In this document: positions 37,075 to 45,500 of the stretch, one piece after another | Layout of the letters: every line of letters begins with the position of its first letter | Numbering within the stretch: position 1 is the first letter of the stretch | Assembly (NCBI RefSeq): GCF_030400225.1 | Contig: NZ_VJYB01000005.1 | Span: forward strand, 1-64,000 | DNA from: Lactobacillus sp. UCMA15818 | Lineage (GTDB): Bacteria; Bacillota; Bacilli; Lactobacillales; Lactobacillaceae | Length of the DNA: 64,000 bases | Direction: 5' to 3' | Translations under genes and position numbers: made by a program | Notes under the pieces: generated by a model | What the model was told of the DNA's origin: nothing | Databases searched by the model: none | Seen by the model: only the letters and a program-made list of their open reading frames with translations

Positions 37075-38679
37075 CTATACTCCTAGAATTTTTAATTGCT
37101 CTGCAATTTTTGCTTCAAGTTCTGCAATTTTTTGGTTATCTTTAGCTAACAAAGACTTAACCTCTTGTAAATCAATCGGCTCTTCTTCTTCAAAAGTATC
37201 TACATAACGTGGAATATTCAAATTATACTCGTTCTCACGAATCTCATCTATTGAGGCAAGGTGGGCATACTTATCGACATCCACTCGATTTCGATAAGTT
37301 TCTACAATTTTATTAATATTTTCGTTACTCAATCTATTTTGATTCTTGCCTTTTTCAAACTCATTACTTGCGTCAATAAATAAAGTATCCTTTGTAGTGC
37401 GTTTCTTCTTGAATACAAGAATAGTCGTCGGAATTGATACACCATAAAAGAGATTTGCGGGTAAACCAATAACAGCAAAAATTCGATTCCCACTCTTATG
37501 TTCAATCAAGTTTTTGCGAATTACTCCTTCTGCTGCACCACGGAACAGCACACCATGCGGTAATACAATCGCCATGGTTCCTTCTTCATTTAGATGATAC
37601 AAGCTGTGAAGAACAAATGCGTAGTCTGCTTTCGTTTTAGGTGCAAGTTTACCATAGTCGCTGAAGCGTGGATCCTTTAGTTTTGTCTCGCTATTATCCC
37701 AATGAGCCGAGTATGGAGGATTCGCAACTACTGCATCAAAAGACCGTGGATGATCTATTCCTTTAACATCAATTCCATCTGGCCAATCACTTTCAAGTGT
37801 GTCGGCATTAGAAAGTGTCATATTATTAAAAGAAACCCCATGCATCATTAAATTCATCCGTGCCAAGTTATAAGTTGTCGTGTTCTTTTCCTGACCATAA
37901 TACTTAATTGCTCCAGGATGGGTTCCGCCTGGCAATTCATTACCAACCGTCAACAGCAATGATCCTGAGCCACAGGTTGGATCATAGACAGAAAATGTTC
38001 TGTCCGACTCCTCAATATCATCAGTTACTACCTTTGCAAGAATCTTAGATACTTCATGTGGCGTATAGAATTCCCCACCTTTTTTCCCTGCTGAAGCTGC
38101 AAATTGTCCAATCAGATATTCATAAATAACACCTAAAATATCTTTACCATCTTCACCCTTATAATCAATATCATCAACCAATTTTACAATACGATTCAAA
38201 GACTTGGCACGTTCATTGGTGGATGATCCCAGGCGAGAATCACCTAGATTTATATCATTGAAGACTCCTCGAAAATCTTGTGAGGCTTCTTTATTAAGTT
38301 CAGTATTTTTGTTGAAATTATCAAAGATAGTCTGGTAATCACTTGGAATAACCATACTATTATCAATCTTATTAATCAGTGATTCCCAGGTATCTAGTGG
38401 TGCAATTGCATATCCAAGGCTTGAAGAAATATCTTCAAGATACTCTTTAAGGTCTTCTCCGTTTGCCTTTTTTAAATATACTTTATTTATTGACTCTCCT
38501 TCTGGAATATCTAAAACATTATTTTCAACCAAATAATTCTCTTGGAATTCAGATAGATAACGATAAAACATGAATGCTAGAATGTAGTTCTTATATTCAG
38601 CAGCATCCATATTCCCCCGAAGTTCATTCGCCATTGCCCAGAGCTTGCCAGTTATAGTTTGTAAATTGTTCTCTGCCAT
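37075..38679 (-). CDS. hsdM: Type I restriction-modification system, methylase subunit HsdM
   Basis: A 534-residue N6-adenine DNA methyltransferase subunit. The N-terminal HsdM helical domain (LWAMANELRGNMDAAEYKNYILAFMFYRYLSE) is followed by the region GGEFYTPHEVSKIL, SAM-binding motif I YDPTCGSGSLLL and catalytic motif IV NPPYS. The start has GAAGGAGAC upstream. It is the last gene of the operon and follows hsdS by 27 bases. It works as M2S1 for methylation and R2M2S1 for restriction. Confidence 0.97.
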   Translation of the reverse strand: MAENNLQTITGKLWAMANELRGNMDAAEYKNYILAFMFYRYLSEFQENYLVENNVLDIPEGESINKVYLKKANGEDLKEYLEDISSSLGYAIAPLDTWESLINKIDNSMVIPSDYQTIFDNFNKNTELNKEASQDFRGVFNDINLGDSRLGSSTNERAKSLNRIVKLVDDIDYKGEDGKDILGVIYEYLIGQFAASAGKKGGEFYTPHEVSKILAKVVTDDIEESDRTFSVYDPTCGSGSLLLTVGNELPGGTHPGAIKYYGQEKNTTTYNLARMNLMMHGVSFNNMTLSNADTLESDWPDGIDVKGIDHPRSFDAVVANPPYSAHWDNSETKLKDPRFSDYGKLAPKTKADYAFVLHSLYHLNEEGTMAIVLPHGVLFRGAAEGVIRKNLIEHKSGNRIFAVIGLPANLFYGVSIPTTILVFKKKRTTKDTLFIDASNEFEKGKNQNRLSNENINKIVETYRNRVDVDKYAHLASIDEIRENEYNLNIPRYVDTFEEEEPIDLQEVKSLLAKDNQKIAELEAKIAEQLKILGV

Positions 38680-38706
38680 TTTTATGTCTCCTTCTATCTT
38701 CTTAAT

Positions 38707-39948
38707 TTAAATAAACATTTGTTGTAAAAGTGCCTTTTTCTGTAGTTTTAGATGGTCTATCTTACGCTGATGAAGGGTAATGGTGTTGTCAAGTTGTTTG
38801 AAAAAAGTGCCGATTTGTTGTTGTTCTTTTAGTTTTGGATATAATAAATTTATTTGTTGCAAATCAGAACTATGAAGATGAACCACGGATTTTCCTTGAG
38901 CCCTCCTAGCCATTTCCTTTTGTTGTGAGCCATTTGAAATGGTTAATGCTAAAAATAACGAATCAATTAATATACTAGGCTTTATAACATTTAGATCTCC
39001 ACCCAATATAAATCCTGATTTACCAACAACAGAAGCTCTGGAAATATCTTCTGATGTTTCTCCAGAAGCAGGAACAATAACTTCATTTCCTTTACTAGTT
39101 ACAGATCTATCTTTCGGTACTACGAAAGTATCTACATCATTAATCACTGTTTTGTACTTTGTATATAGACGACCATAAAGAATAATAGGGCTGCCATTTT
39201 CCGTCAAATCTTTTTTTGTGTAGCCATTTCCTTTTGAAAATTCTGCAACTTCCCCCAACTTACGCTGTTCCCAAACTTCAGTAAATCCTGGAAATCGTAA
39301 TTCGGGAATTTTTTCTTCTTTTTTAGGAAACATTTTTTGAAGTAGACCACTTTTTAATTTTTTTAAATGTTCGAGCCTACGCTGATGAATAGTGATAGTT
39401 TTATCAAGGCTTTTGAAAAATGCTCCCAATTTGACCTGTTCACCTTTGTTCGGCAAAGTCACTTCGATAGATTCAATATCTGAACCGTTATAGCTAGGCA
39501 AAGCACCAACTTGTGCATATCGAGGTAAGTTGATTGTTTCAAACAAAGTCTTTCCGAAATCAATATCCCAAGAGCCATCAAAGACATACGCCATGGTGTT
39601 GTTATCAATTAAGAATGGACTTGTCACAAGACGTTTACGATTGAGCATGATCGCTGCTCCGACTTTCGCAAATATGACTGCTGGGACCGTCTCAATTGTT
39701 TTCCATTTTTTGCGTGACAACTGCTCGTAATTGACATAATTATTGGCGTTAATCATTTCATGTTCGTTACCAGGCTTATTCATATCCGATACCTTGTAAA
39801 ATGGAACACCTTCTGTTCCACCTTGTTCAGCATCTGGAAAACCGATTCCAGATTGTATTTTGCCCATTTCCCCCAACTTACGCTGTTCCCAAACGTCAGT
39901 AAATCCTGGAAACCTCAACTTAGGAACCATTTGTTTTTTCTCACTCAT
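38707..39948 (-). CDS. hsdS: Type I restriction-modification system, specificity subunit HsdS
   Basis: A 413-residue two-domain specificity subunit. Each recognition domain begins with a near-identical block, LRFPGFTDVWEQRKLGE (about 11-27) and LRFPGFTEVWEQRKLGE (about 219-236), and ends with a coiled-coil spacer, TITIHQRRLEHLKKLKSGLLQKMF and TITLHQRKIDHLKLQKKALLQQMF. These repeats allow exchange of domains with the silent cassette at 36473-37006. The start overlaps the rhuM stop by eight bases. The DNA target cannot be predicted from sequence alone. Confidence 0.96.
   Translation of the reverse strand: MSEKKQMVPKLRFPGFTDVWEQRKLGEMGKIQSGIGFPDAEQGGTEGVPFYKVSDMNKPGNEHEMINANNYVNYEQLSRKKWKTIETVPAVIFAKVGAAIMLNRKRLVTSPFLIDNNTMAYVFDGSWDIDFGKTLFETINLPRYAQVGALPSYNGSDIESIEVTLPNKGEQVKLGAFFKSLDKTITIHQRRLEHLKKLKSGLLQKMFPKKEEKIPELRFPGFTEVWEQRKLGEVAEFSKGNGYTKKDLTENGSPIILYGRLYTKYKTVINDVDTFVVPKDRSVTSKGNEVIVPASGETSEDISRASVVGKSGFILGGDLNVIKPSILIDSLFLALTISNGSQQKEMARRAQGKSVVHLHSSDLQQINLLYPKLKEQQQIGTFFKQLDNTITLHQRKIDHLKLQKKALLQQMFI
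39251..39912 (-). repeat. Direct repeats bounding hsdS recognition domains
   Basis: CCCCAACTTACGCTGTTCCC and its surroundings recur at 39252-39292 and 39870-39912 with ACTTCAGTAAATCCTGG-type flanks, and a shorter copy is at 36982-37008 in the silent cassette. A second pair of shared ends, CTACGCTGATGAATAGT, is at 36484-36500 and near 39376-39392. All read in one direction, so they are direct, not inverted, repeats. Confidence 0.85.
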
Positions 39949-40948
39949 TTTTGTCTCCTTTCAAGCGCTTCATATTGCTTGATAAGGCTTTGAAATAATC
40001 TTCATCCACTCTTGCAATTTCATGATGCTTTTCTTGATATTTTTCATATTCCCTATCAACTTTGATATTCGCATTCTTTCGACTAATTGTTCCTTTACCT
40101 TCTAAAATATCAGCACGTTGATAGTTCAGATACCGATCGAGCTCAGCCTTCCAATCAGCCATTGTCATGGTTGTCTGCGTTTCTGCTTGATATTCCGCCG
40201 TATCTAGATATCCTGAAACTATTAGATTTAGTCGATTCAATTCTTTTTCATCTAAATAATTTTTTGATATTTTCAAATCAGACTTTCTTGGGTAATTTGC
40301 TTTATAACTAGTTAGTCCCAAGTCATCCCGCCTTGCATCTAATCTTGTAAAAATAAGTTCTGGTGCGGTTTGTCCTGTTACTGCATACAGCATTTTATTT
40401 TGAACAGTTTGAAAAAATTCACGTGCAAGATTACTTGAACCATCATAATCAACGCTTGTAGCAAAAATATCCAAGACTTGCTGATAAAACAGTCGTTCAC
40501 TAGAACGGATATCACGAATCCGCTTTTGTAAATTCTTAAAGTAGGTCAAATCACTAGCTAATTTTTCTGTATCTAACGCTGCTCCCGTGATTAAATACTC
40601 TTTCAAAACAGTCGATGCATATCTTCTGAACTGAGCACCACGAGCTGAACGAACTCGGTAACCTATTGCTAGGATCATATCAAGATTATAGAATCTAACC
40701 TTTTTAGTTTGGGTTTTCCCTACAACTGCACCATGTTGAGTGGTTGTCAACTGATAGTTGACAACCACTTTTTCATCAAGCTCACCATCTTCAAAAATCG
40801 CCTTGATATGCTTACTCACATTTTGTTTTGTTGTTTGGAACAATTCAGCAATTTCCAACTGTGACAGCCACACCGTTCCGTCTTGCAGATGCAGTTCAAT
40901 TTTAGATTCCCCATCTTCCGTATTATAAAAAATTATATTACTCGCCAC
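39941..40948 (-). CDS. RhuM family protein inside the restriction operon
   Basis: A 335-residue RhuM (virulence-associated) family protein, recognised by the N-terminal FYNTEDGESKIELHLQDGTVWLSQLEIAELFQTTKQNVSKHIKAIFEDGEL and the middle VRFYNLDMILAIGYRVRSARGAQFRRYA with a Fic-like/DUF C-terminal half. The start is a GTG at 40948 because GAGGAGGG lies five bases upstream; the in-frame ATG further up precedes that site. Its function is not known, though the first part looks like an HTH DNA-binding segment. It sits between hsdR and hsdS, overlapping hsdS, so it is expressed with the restriction system. Confidence 0.85.
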   Translation of the reverse strand: MASNIIFYNTEDGESKIELHLQDGTVWLSQLEIAELFQTTKQNVSKHIKAIFEDGELDEKVVVNYQLTTTQHGAVVGKTQTKKVRFYNLDMILAIGYRVRSARGAQFRRYASTVLKEYLITGAALDTEKLASDLTYFKNLQKRIRDIRSSERLFYQQVLDIFATSVDYDGSSNLAREFFQTVQNKMLYAVTGQTAPELIFTRLDARRDDLGLTSYKANYPRKSDLKISKNYLDEKELNRLNLIVSGYLDTAEYQAETQTTMTMADWKAELDRYLNYQRADILEGKGTISRKNANIKVDREYEKYQEKHHEIARVDEDYFKALSSNMKRLKGDKNE

Positions 40949-40989
40949 ATTTACCCTCCTCACCATAGTTGCCAACTTATTCCTTTTGC

Positions 40990-43900
40990 TTAACTTTCGG
41001 TCAAGTCATCAGCTAACTCATAAATTGCCTCGCGTAATCCATTACGATATTTAATCTTCGAAAATTTTTGGATATCCTTGTCATGTGCCAACATTGTATA
41101 CTCAGCACTTGCTTTTGCGATAATATCACGAATTTGTCCGGTATCATCTAAGTCCTGTAAGCCAAAACGATGACGATTAAAGAGTTCACGCATTTGTACA
41201 CTTGTTATGATTTCAGTGATTCCCCACTTCACACGAAAATCAAGCAGAGTTCTATCCAGACTGACATTATTAGCAGCTTCAATAATCGTTTCACTATCTT
41301 TTAATTTAGCTGGATAGGTAAAATCTGAGCCACTTGGAGGAAAGTGACCTTTGATAATTGCAACTGCTGCATTAGTAATCTTAGTTGCATAATTTCGGTC
41401 ATCCAAACCATTTGCGAATTGATTAATTTTTTCCTGTGTCTCTTTAGCTTCTTTTGTCCTACCTTCATGTACTTCGTTCAACAATCGTTCAACCAATTCC
41501 GTCAAGTAATCATAATCGATTTTAACGTCCTTGATGTGTGTCATCCGCAGTTCAATCTGATAAATTGGAATCTTCTTATTCTTAGAAATAATCAATTTCA
41601 ACTCATTTGTCAATACAGTTGTCAGCATGACTTCTTGCTCCAGTGTCATCCCCAAAGCTTCTATTAATTCATCAGGATTATCGTAGTTAAATCCCTCATT
41701 CTCACCACCCACTTCTTCAGAATTATATTGTTTCAATTTAGCCATACCTTTATTATATTCATGAAGTAAACCAAGCATTGTATCTTTTTTCTTTTCTGAA
41801 GGCGGCAACTGTGTAAATTCGCTTGTCAGCTGTGAGAGGTTTGTGACAACTTCCTTCATATCTGAAAATACATCTTTAAACTCAGGTGCTGTGATCCCAT
41901 CTTTTATGTTTTGCTTATTTCGTTCTTCATCAGATAAAATGGCTGAATCTTTATTAGCATAAATTGCTAACGCATGATTCATCAACCTTTCATTTTGTGC
42001 TGGCCAACGATAATTTACAATCCGTCCCCATGGCTTTGCCTGCATATCAGCAATTCGGTTTGTACGTGAATATGATTGAATTAGACCTGCACCTTTTAAA
42101 GTCCGATCAACGTAAAGTGTATTGAGTTCTGGTGCATCAAACCCCGTCAAGAGTTGGTCAACAACAATAACTAAGTCAAGAAAATTACCATCACTAGCTG
42201 ATTTATTTAGGCGTGAAGTAACATCTTGTGTATATCCCGCTACATCATCCATCCCAAAGTTTGTACCAAATTGAGTGTTATAACTGCTTATAGCATCAAA
42301 AAGTCCATTATTAGTTTTAAGCATATTATTGCTATTGGATGTATTCTGACTAAAAGTAACCGCAACTTTTAGGGTTTGTTTTCCTTCATTTCTATTAAGC
42401 TCATTCACTCGTTGAAATTCTTCAAAGTACATTATTGCCATAGGGATACTGGCTTTTCCCCCACCAACATGAGTTGTCAATAAGGCATTGTACTTACCTT
42501 CAACTGAGCGATTGCGCCAATTCTTAAAGATGTCTTTAACGACTTCATGAACATGATCTGGATTTTCATCATAAAAGCTTGGTTCTACGGCGTCATCCAT
42601 ATCATCTGGTGATAAATTGATAATCTTCTCTTGAATTTTTTCCTCCGTCCATTTAGGATATCGATTGCGATAAAAATCTGGTAGATATTTATCCTTCATT
42701 TCTTGTTCATTAATTGTTGTTTCAAAATCTACTTTAAATCCTAAAACATTACGATCAGCAATCGCCTCTCGGATAGTATAAGCATGTAATAAAGGACCAA
42801 AAACATCTTCTGTGCACAAGCCTGTCGTCGTTTCATCAAACATTGGTGTTCCAGTATAACCAACCCAAGCAGATTTTCTAAAAGACTTTTGAATATGCTT
42901 GAATGAATCTCCTCCAGTTGAACGATGGGCTTCGTCAACAATGAAAACAATATTCTTATTTGGTGCTTTAAACGATTGACGCTTAACTAACGTGTCCAAC
43001 TTCTGAACTGAAGTTACAATAATACTATTATCTTTTGATTTCAGTTTACGATTTAAATCAGTTGTATTACTTGTATTTTGAACACTTCCATCAATACTAT
43101 CAGTAGAATCTGGATCATATGCCTTGTAATTCTCATTTGTCTGCTTAGTTAAGGCAATTCGGTCAACTACAAAGACTACTTTATCAATTTTTGGCATTCT
43201 GCTTGCCAGCCAGGCTGTTTTAAAAGAAGTAATTGTTTTCCCTGAACCTGTTGTGTGCCAGATATACCCAATTTTGTTAATGCCAAGCTCAAAATCGACA
43301 TGTTTCAACCCTTCAATAACTTTTTGTGTAGCATAAACCTGATATGGGCGCATGACCTTAAGCATCTGCTTATTTTTAGTTCCATCCAAGATCATGTAAT
43401 TGGTCGCCATTTGATGAGCCATTGGTATTGAAAGCATCGAATCTGCAAATTCCTTCCAATTACGCACAATACTATTATCACTTTTTCGCTGCCAATTAAA
43501 TGCGAAGTCTGTGTTGAACTTATCTGGGCTCGTATTGGCCATGTACTTGACATTATTCGGCGTGATTGCAACTCGAATCTGAAGGGTTGAGAAAATATCA
43601 CGATACTGGTTTTCCTCTGCATATTGATTCATTTGGTTCAATGCTTCGTTCACATCATGCGTGTCACGCTTCTCCTCAATTTGAATAATTGGCAATCCAT
43701 TGATTAAAAGAGTTGTATCAAACCGTCGCTTTTGTCTTCCAATAATCACTGCAGGTCTTTCAATTTGGTTAACTACTTGATAGACCGTATCACCTGCGCC
43801 AATTTGTTTTTGGTCAAATATAGTTAAAAATACATGTCGTCCATCATCCAAATCAATTTCAATTTGTGATACACCATTTAAACCATATAAGAACTGCCCT

Positions 43901-44187
43901 GCTTCATATGGTGTCTGGATATCAGAAATAATCTTCTTAACTTGATTAAATTCAACAGTACTCAATTCATGTTCTAACGTATTTTGATTATGTCGCTCCA
44001 GAATTTGCTTAAAGTTGCTCCATAATTGTTCAGTATTTTTGATTTGTGGTTCATACTTCCAATTCTTGGTTTTGACTATATAATCTACAGTGTCTTCTTT
44101 AAGTGTTGTGTTTTCACCATTAGGTTTAGCAATCGTTCCACTTGTAATGTATTGAATCAAGTCTGTCTCAAACTTCGCCTCATTCAT
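40990..44187 (-). CDS. hsdR: Type I restriction-modification system, restriction subunit HsdR
   Basis: A 1065-residue translocase-nuclease. The N-terminal nuclease motif is IIQIEEKRD; the motor has Walker A HTTGSGKTITS, DEAHRS in place of DEAD, and TGTPMF; later motifs include QLLTGFDAPELNTLYVDR and QSYSRTNR. It translocates DNA and cuts far from the site when the target is unmethylated. The start ATG overlaps the stop of the half-hsdS gene (TGATG), so translation is coupled. It is the largest gene in the window and appears intact. Confidence 0.96.
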   Translation of the reverse strand: MNEAKFETDLIQYITSGTIAKPNGENTTLKEDTVDYIVKTKNWKYEPQIKNTEQLWSNFKQILERHNQNTLEHELSTVEFNQVKKIISDIQTPYEAGQFLYGLNGVSQIEIDLDDGRHVFLTIFDQKQIGAGDTVYQVVNQIERPAVIIGRQKRRFDTTLLINGLPIIQIEEKRDTHDVNEALNQMNQYAEENQYRDIFSTLQIRVAITPNNVKYMANTSPDKFNTDFAFNWQRKSDNSIVRNWKEFADSMLSIPMAHQMATNYMILDGTKNKQMLKVMRPYQVYATQKVIEGLKHVDFELGINKIGYIWHTTGSGKTITSFKTAWLASRMPKIDKVVFVVDRIALTKQTNENYKAYDPDSTDSIDGSVQNTSNTTDLNRKLKSKDNSIIVTSVQKLDTLVKRQSFKAPNKNIVFIVDEAHRSTGGDSFKHIQKSFRKSAWVGYTGTPMFDETTTGLCTEDVFGPLLHAYTIREAIADRNVLGFKVDFETTINEQEMKDKYLPDFYRNRYPKWTEEKIQEKIINLSPDDMDDAVEPSFYDENPDHVHEVVKDIFKNWRNRSVEGKYNALLTTHVGGGKASIPMAIMYFEEFQRVNELNRNEGKQTLKVAVTFSQNTSNSNNMLKTNNGLFDAISSYNTQFGTNFGMDDVAGYTQDVTSRLNKSASDGNFLDLVIVVDQLLTGFDAPELNTLYVDRTLKGAGLIQSYSRTNRIADMQAKPWGRIVNYRWPAQNERLMNHALAIYANKDSAILSDEERNKQNIKDGITAPEFKDVFSDMKEVVTNLSQLTSEFTQLPPSEKKKDTMLGLLHEYNKGMAKLKQYNSEEVGGENEGFNYDNPDELIEALGMTLEQEVMLTTVLTNELKLIISKNKKIPIYQIELRMTHIKDVKIDYDYLTELVERLLNEVHEGRTKEAKETQEKINQFANGLDDRNYATKITNAAVAIIKGHFPPSGSDFTYPAKLKDSETIIEAANNVSLDRTLLDFRVKWGITEIITSVQMRELFNRHRFGLQDLDDTGQIRDIIAKASAEYTMLAHDKDIQKFSKIKYRNGLREAIYELADDLTES

Positions 44188-44759
44188 CAGTCATTAGTCC
44201 TCCTTAATTTTTCTAATACTATTGCACTTTCTAATGCCACTACTCGCTTTTTTAAAGCCTGCAATCGTAATTGATTAAAATAAATCTCGCCAATAATTCT
44301 TTGCTTTTCTATTGGAATAATTTTGGGCAACTCTAGTTCTCTTACTTGTCTAATTGTATATTTCAATACCATCGATCCTTGCAATCCCACTTTAAATTGT
44401 CGCTTTATACTCGCATCTTCATTTAATAGATAGATAAGATACTTTGCATCTATTTCATCATTTAAAATAAACTTCACATAATTTTGAGTAAATAAATATC
44501 CTTGATGAATATTCCTAACAATAGTCGCTTTTCCTGATATTAAACTAAAGATTACATCACCTTCATTAACTGTATTCACCTTATCTAAAGTACGTATTTG
44601 CTTACTGTCAGATATACCTAATTGTAAATTTACTAAGTCACCTTCCAATTCTGCCTGTCCATAATAAGTATACAGGGGTGCTGTGTTGTCCAGTACTTCA
44701 TTTATCCTAAACTGCGGAGAACCACTAATGAGTTTGCTCATATCTTTTATTTTCCACAT
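44187..44759 (-). CDS. Half-size type I specificity subunit (HsdS-like)
   Basis: A 190-residue single recognition-domain HsdS: WKIKDMSKLISGSPQFRINE and YYGQAELEGD at the front, EGDVIFSLISGKATIVRNIHQGYLFTQNYVKFIL in the middle, and a coiled coil (EKQRIIGEIYFNQLRLQALKKRVVALESAIVLEKLRRTND) at the end. It lacks the VWEQRKLGE block of the main hsdS, so it comes from another lineage. The longer frame to 44804 is excluded because it would begin upstream of the predicted transcription start. Half-S proteins can dimerise to form an S. It is the first gene of the operon. Confidence 0.82.
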   Translation of the reverse strand: MWKIKDMSKLISGSPQFRINEVLDNTAPLYTYYGQAELEGDLVNLQLGISDSKQIRTLDKVNTVNEGDVIFSLISGKATIVRNIHQGYLFTQNYVKFILNDEIDAKYLIYLLNEDASIKRQFKVGLQGSMVLKYTIRQVRELELPKIIPIEKQRIIGEIYFNQLRLQALKKRVVALESAIVLEKLRRTND

Positions 44760-44803
44760 ATAATTTTGTGCCTTTCCATAATTACTAATTATTATATAAA
44801 ACA

Positions 44804-44832
44804 ATTATATTGCCACTAATCCCAAATGTCAA
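44804..44832 (-). promoter_or_regulatory. Consensus promoter of the type I restriction operon
   Basis: On the minus strand a perfect TTGACA (44832-44827) and a perfect TATAAT (44809-44804) have the ideal 17-base spacer. Transcription would begin near 44797, before the half-hsdS start at 44759. This is the strongest promoter match in the window. Confidence 0.9.
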
Positions 44833-44959
44833 CACTATAAAATGTAATTTTTAGAAACCACGTTTAAAATAGCAGAGAATTTTTACTATAATATATTCAC
44901 TATGATAATCCAACTTTAAAATTTCTTCTAGCTCTTCTAACTAAGTCATTTATACTTGA

Positions 44960-45019
44960 TTGACTTACAAGGGATGATATGTTATTTTTAAATAGTAATA
45001 ATTACTATTTAAAAATAAC
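44960..45019 (+). promoter_or_regulatory. Zur-type operator over the L33 promoter
   Basis: A 19-bp perfect inverted repeat with one central base (44981-44999, 45000, 45001-45019) contains AAATAGTAAT-A-ATTACTATTT, which matches the Bacillus Zur box AAATCGTAATNATTACGATTT except for one symmetrical base pair. TTGACT (44960-44965) and a weak TATTTT lie upstream and inside its left arm, so a bound Fur-family dimer would block transcription. The target gene, a zinc-free L33, supports Zur. Confidence 0.7.
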
Positions 45020-45032
45020 AGGAGTGATCATA

Positions 45033-45185
45033 ATGCGTACAAATATTATTTTAGAATGTAAAGAAACTCGAGAACGGCTCTATCTAACAAGTAAGAATAA
45101 GCGTAATACACCTGAAACTCTCAAACTCATGAAGTACTCGCCTCGCCTTAAGCAGCGTGCACTTTTTATTGAAGTTAGAAAATAA
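45033..45185 (+). CDS. rpmG: 50S ribosomal protein L33, cysteine-free (zinc-independent) paralogue
   Basis: A 50-residue L33: [50 protein letters not shown]. The zinc-ribbon CxxC pairs of the C+ form are absent, leaving a single Cys, so this is the C- form that replaces the zinc-binding one when zinc is short. The start is ATG 45033 with AGGAG 8 bases upstream; the earlier in-frame ATG lies inside the operator. A small basic ORF follows 11 bases later. Confidence 0.93.
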   Translation: MRTNIILECKETRERLYLTSKNKRNTPETLKLMKYSPRLKQRALFIEVRK

Positions 45186-45196
45186 AGGAGATAGTT

Positions 45197-45319
45197 ATGT
45201 CAACTAAAACTGATTTATCCACAGCTTACCGGATGCTCAAAAGTCCTAATATCAAAACAAGAAAGCGAGCATTGAAGATTCTGCATGATTTTCGCAAGAA
45301 TAAAATAAAGAGAGTATGA
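45197..45319 (+). CDS. Small basic protein following L33 (40 residues)
   Basis: MSTKTDLSTAYRMLKSPNIKTRKRALKILHDFRKNKIKRV, shown here in two parts: STAYRMLKSPN and KTRKRALKILHDFRKNK. AAAGGAG lies 6 bases before ATG 45197. About a third of the residues are Lys or Arg, so it may bind RNA or the ribosome. I do not recognise the family. It is probably co-transcribed with rpmG and hence part of the zinc response. The last codons AGA GTA TGA lie inside the edge of a dispersed repeat, so the C-terminus may have been replaced. Confidence 0.55.
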   Translation: MSTKTDLSTAYRMLKSPNIKTRKRALKILHDFRKNKIKRV

Positions 45320-45416
45320 CATAAGTCAAGAGAGTTTTGACTTATAAAACGCGTTTATTCTTTATTCATAGAAGGACTGGTTCAGAATTTAACCTTTGAT
45401 CCAGTCCTTTTCTTAT
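45309..45416 (-). repeat. Dispersed intergenic repeat, copy c (short form)
   Basis: Minus orientation. The edge AGAGAGTATGACATAAGTC is followed by a miniature hairpin (ATAAGTCAA/TTTTGACTTAT) where the long palindrome is missing, then AAACGCGTTTAT and the terminator hairpin GGACTGGTTCAGA/TTTGATCCAGTCC (45373-45407) with a T tract. It is the only terminator after the L33 unit. Confidence 0.75.
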
Positions 45417-45500
45417 GTTTATCATGCTATCTATACATTAAATACTCTCTTTAAAAATTTGGTATAATGTATTCCAGTACTTTATGTATTGGAGGACACT

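Noticed and set aside
36473..39948. Invertible hsdS shufflon with inverted repeats
   Set aside because: All shared repeats read in the same direction, so inversion between them is impossible as assembled.
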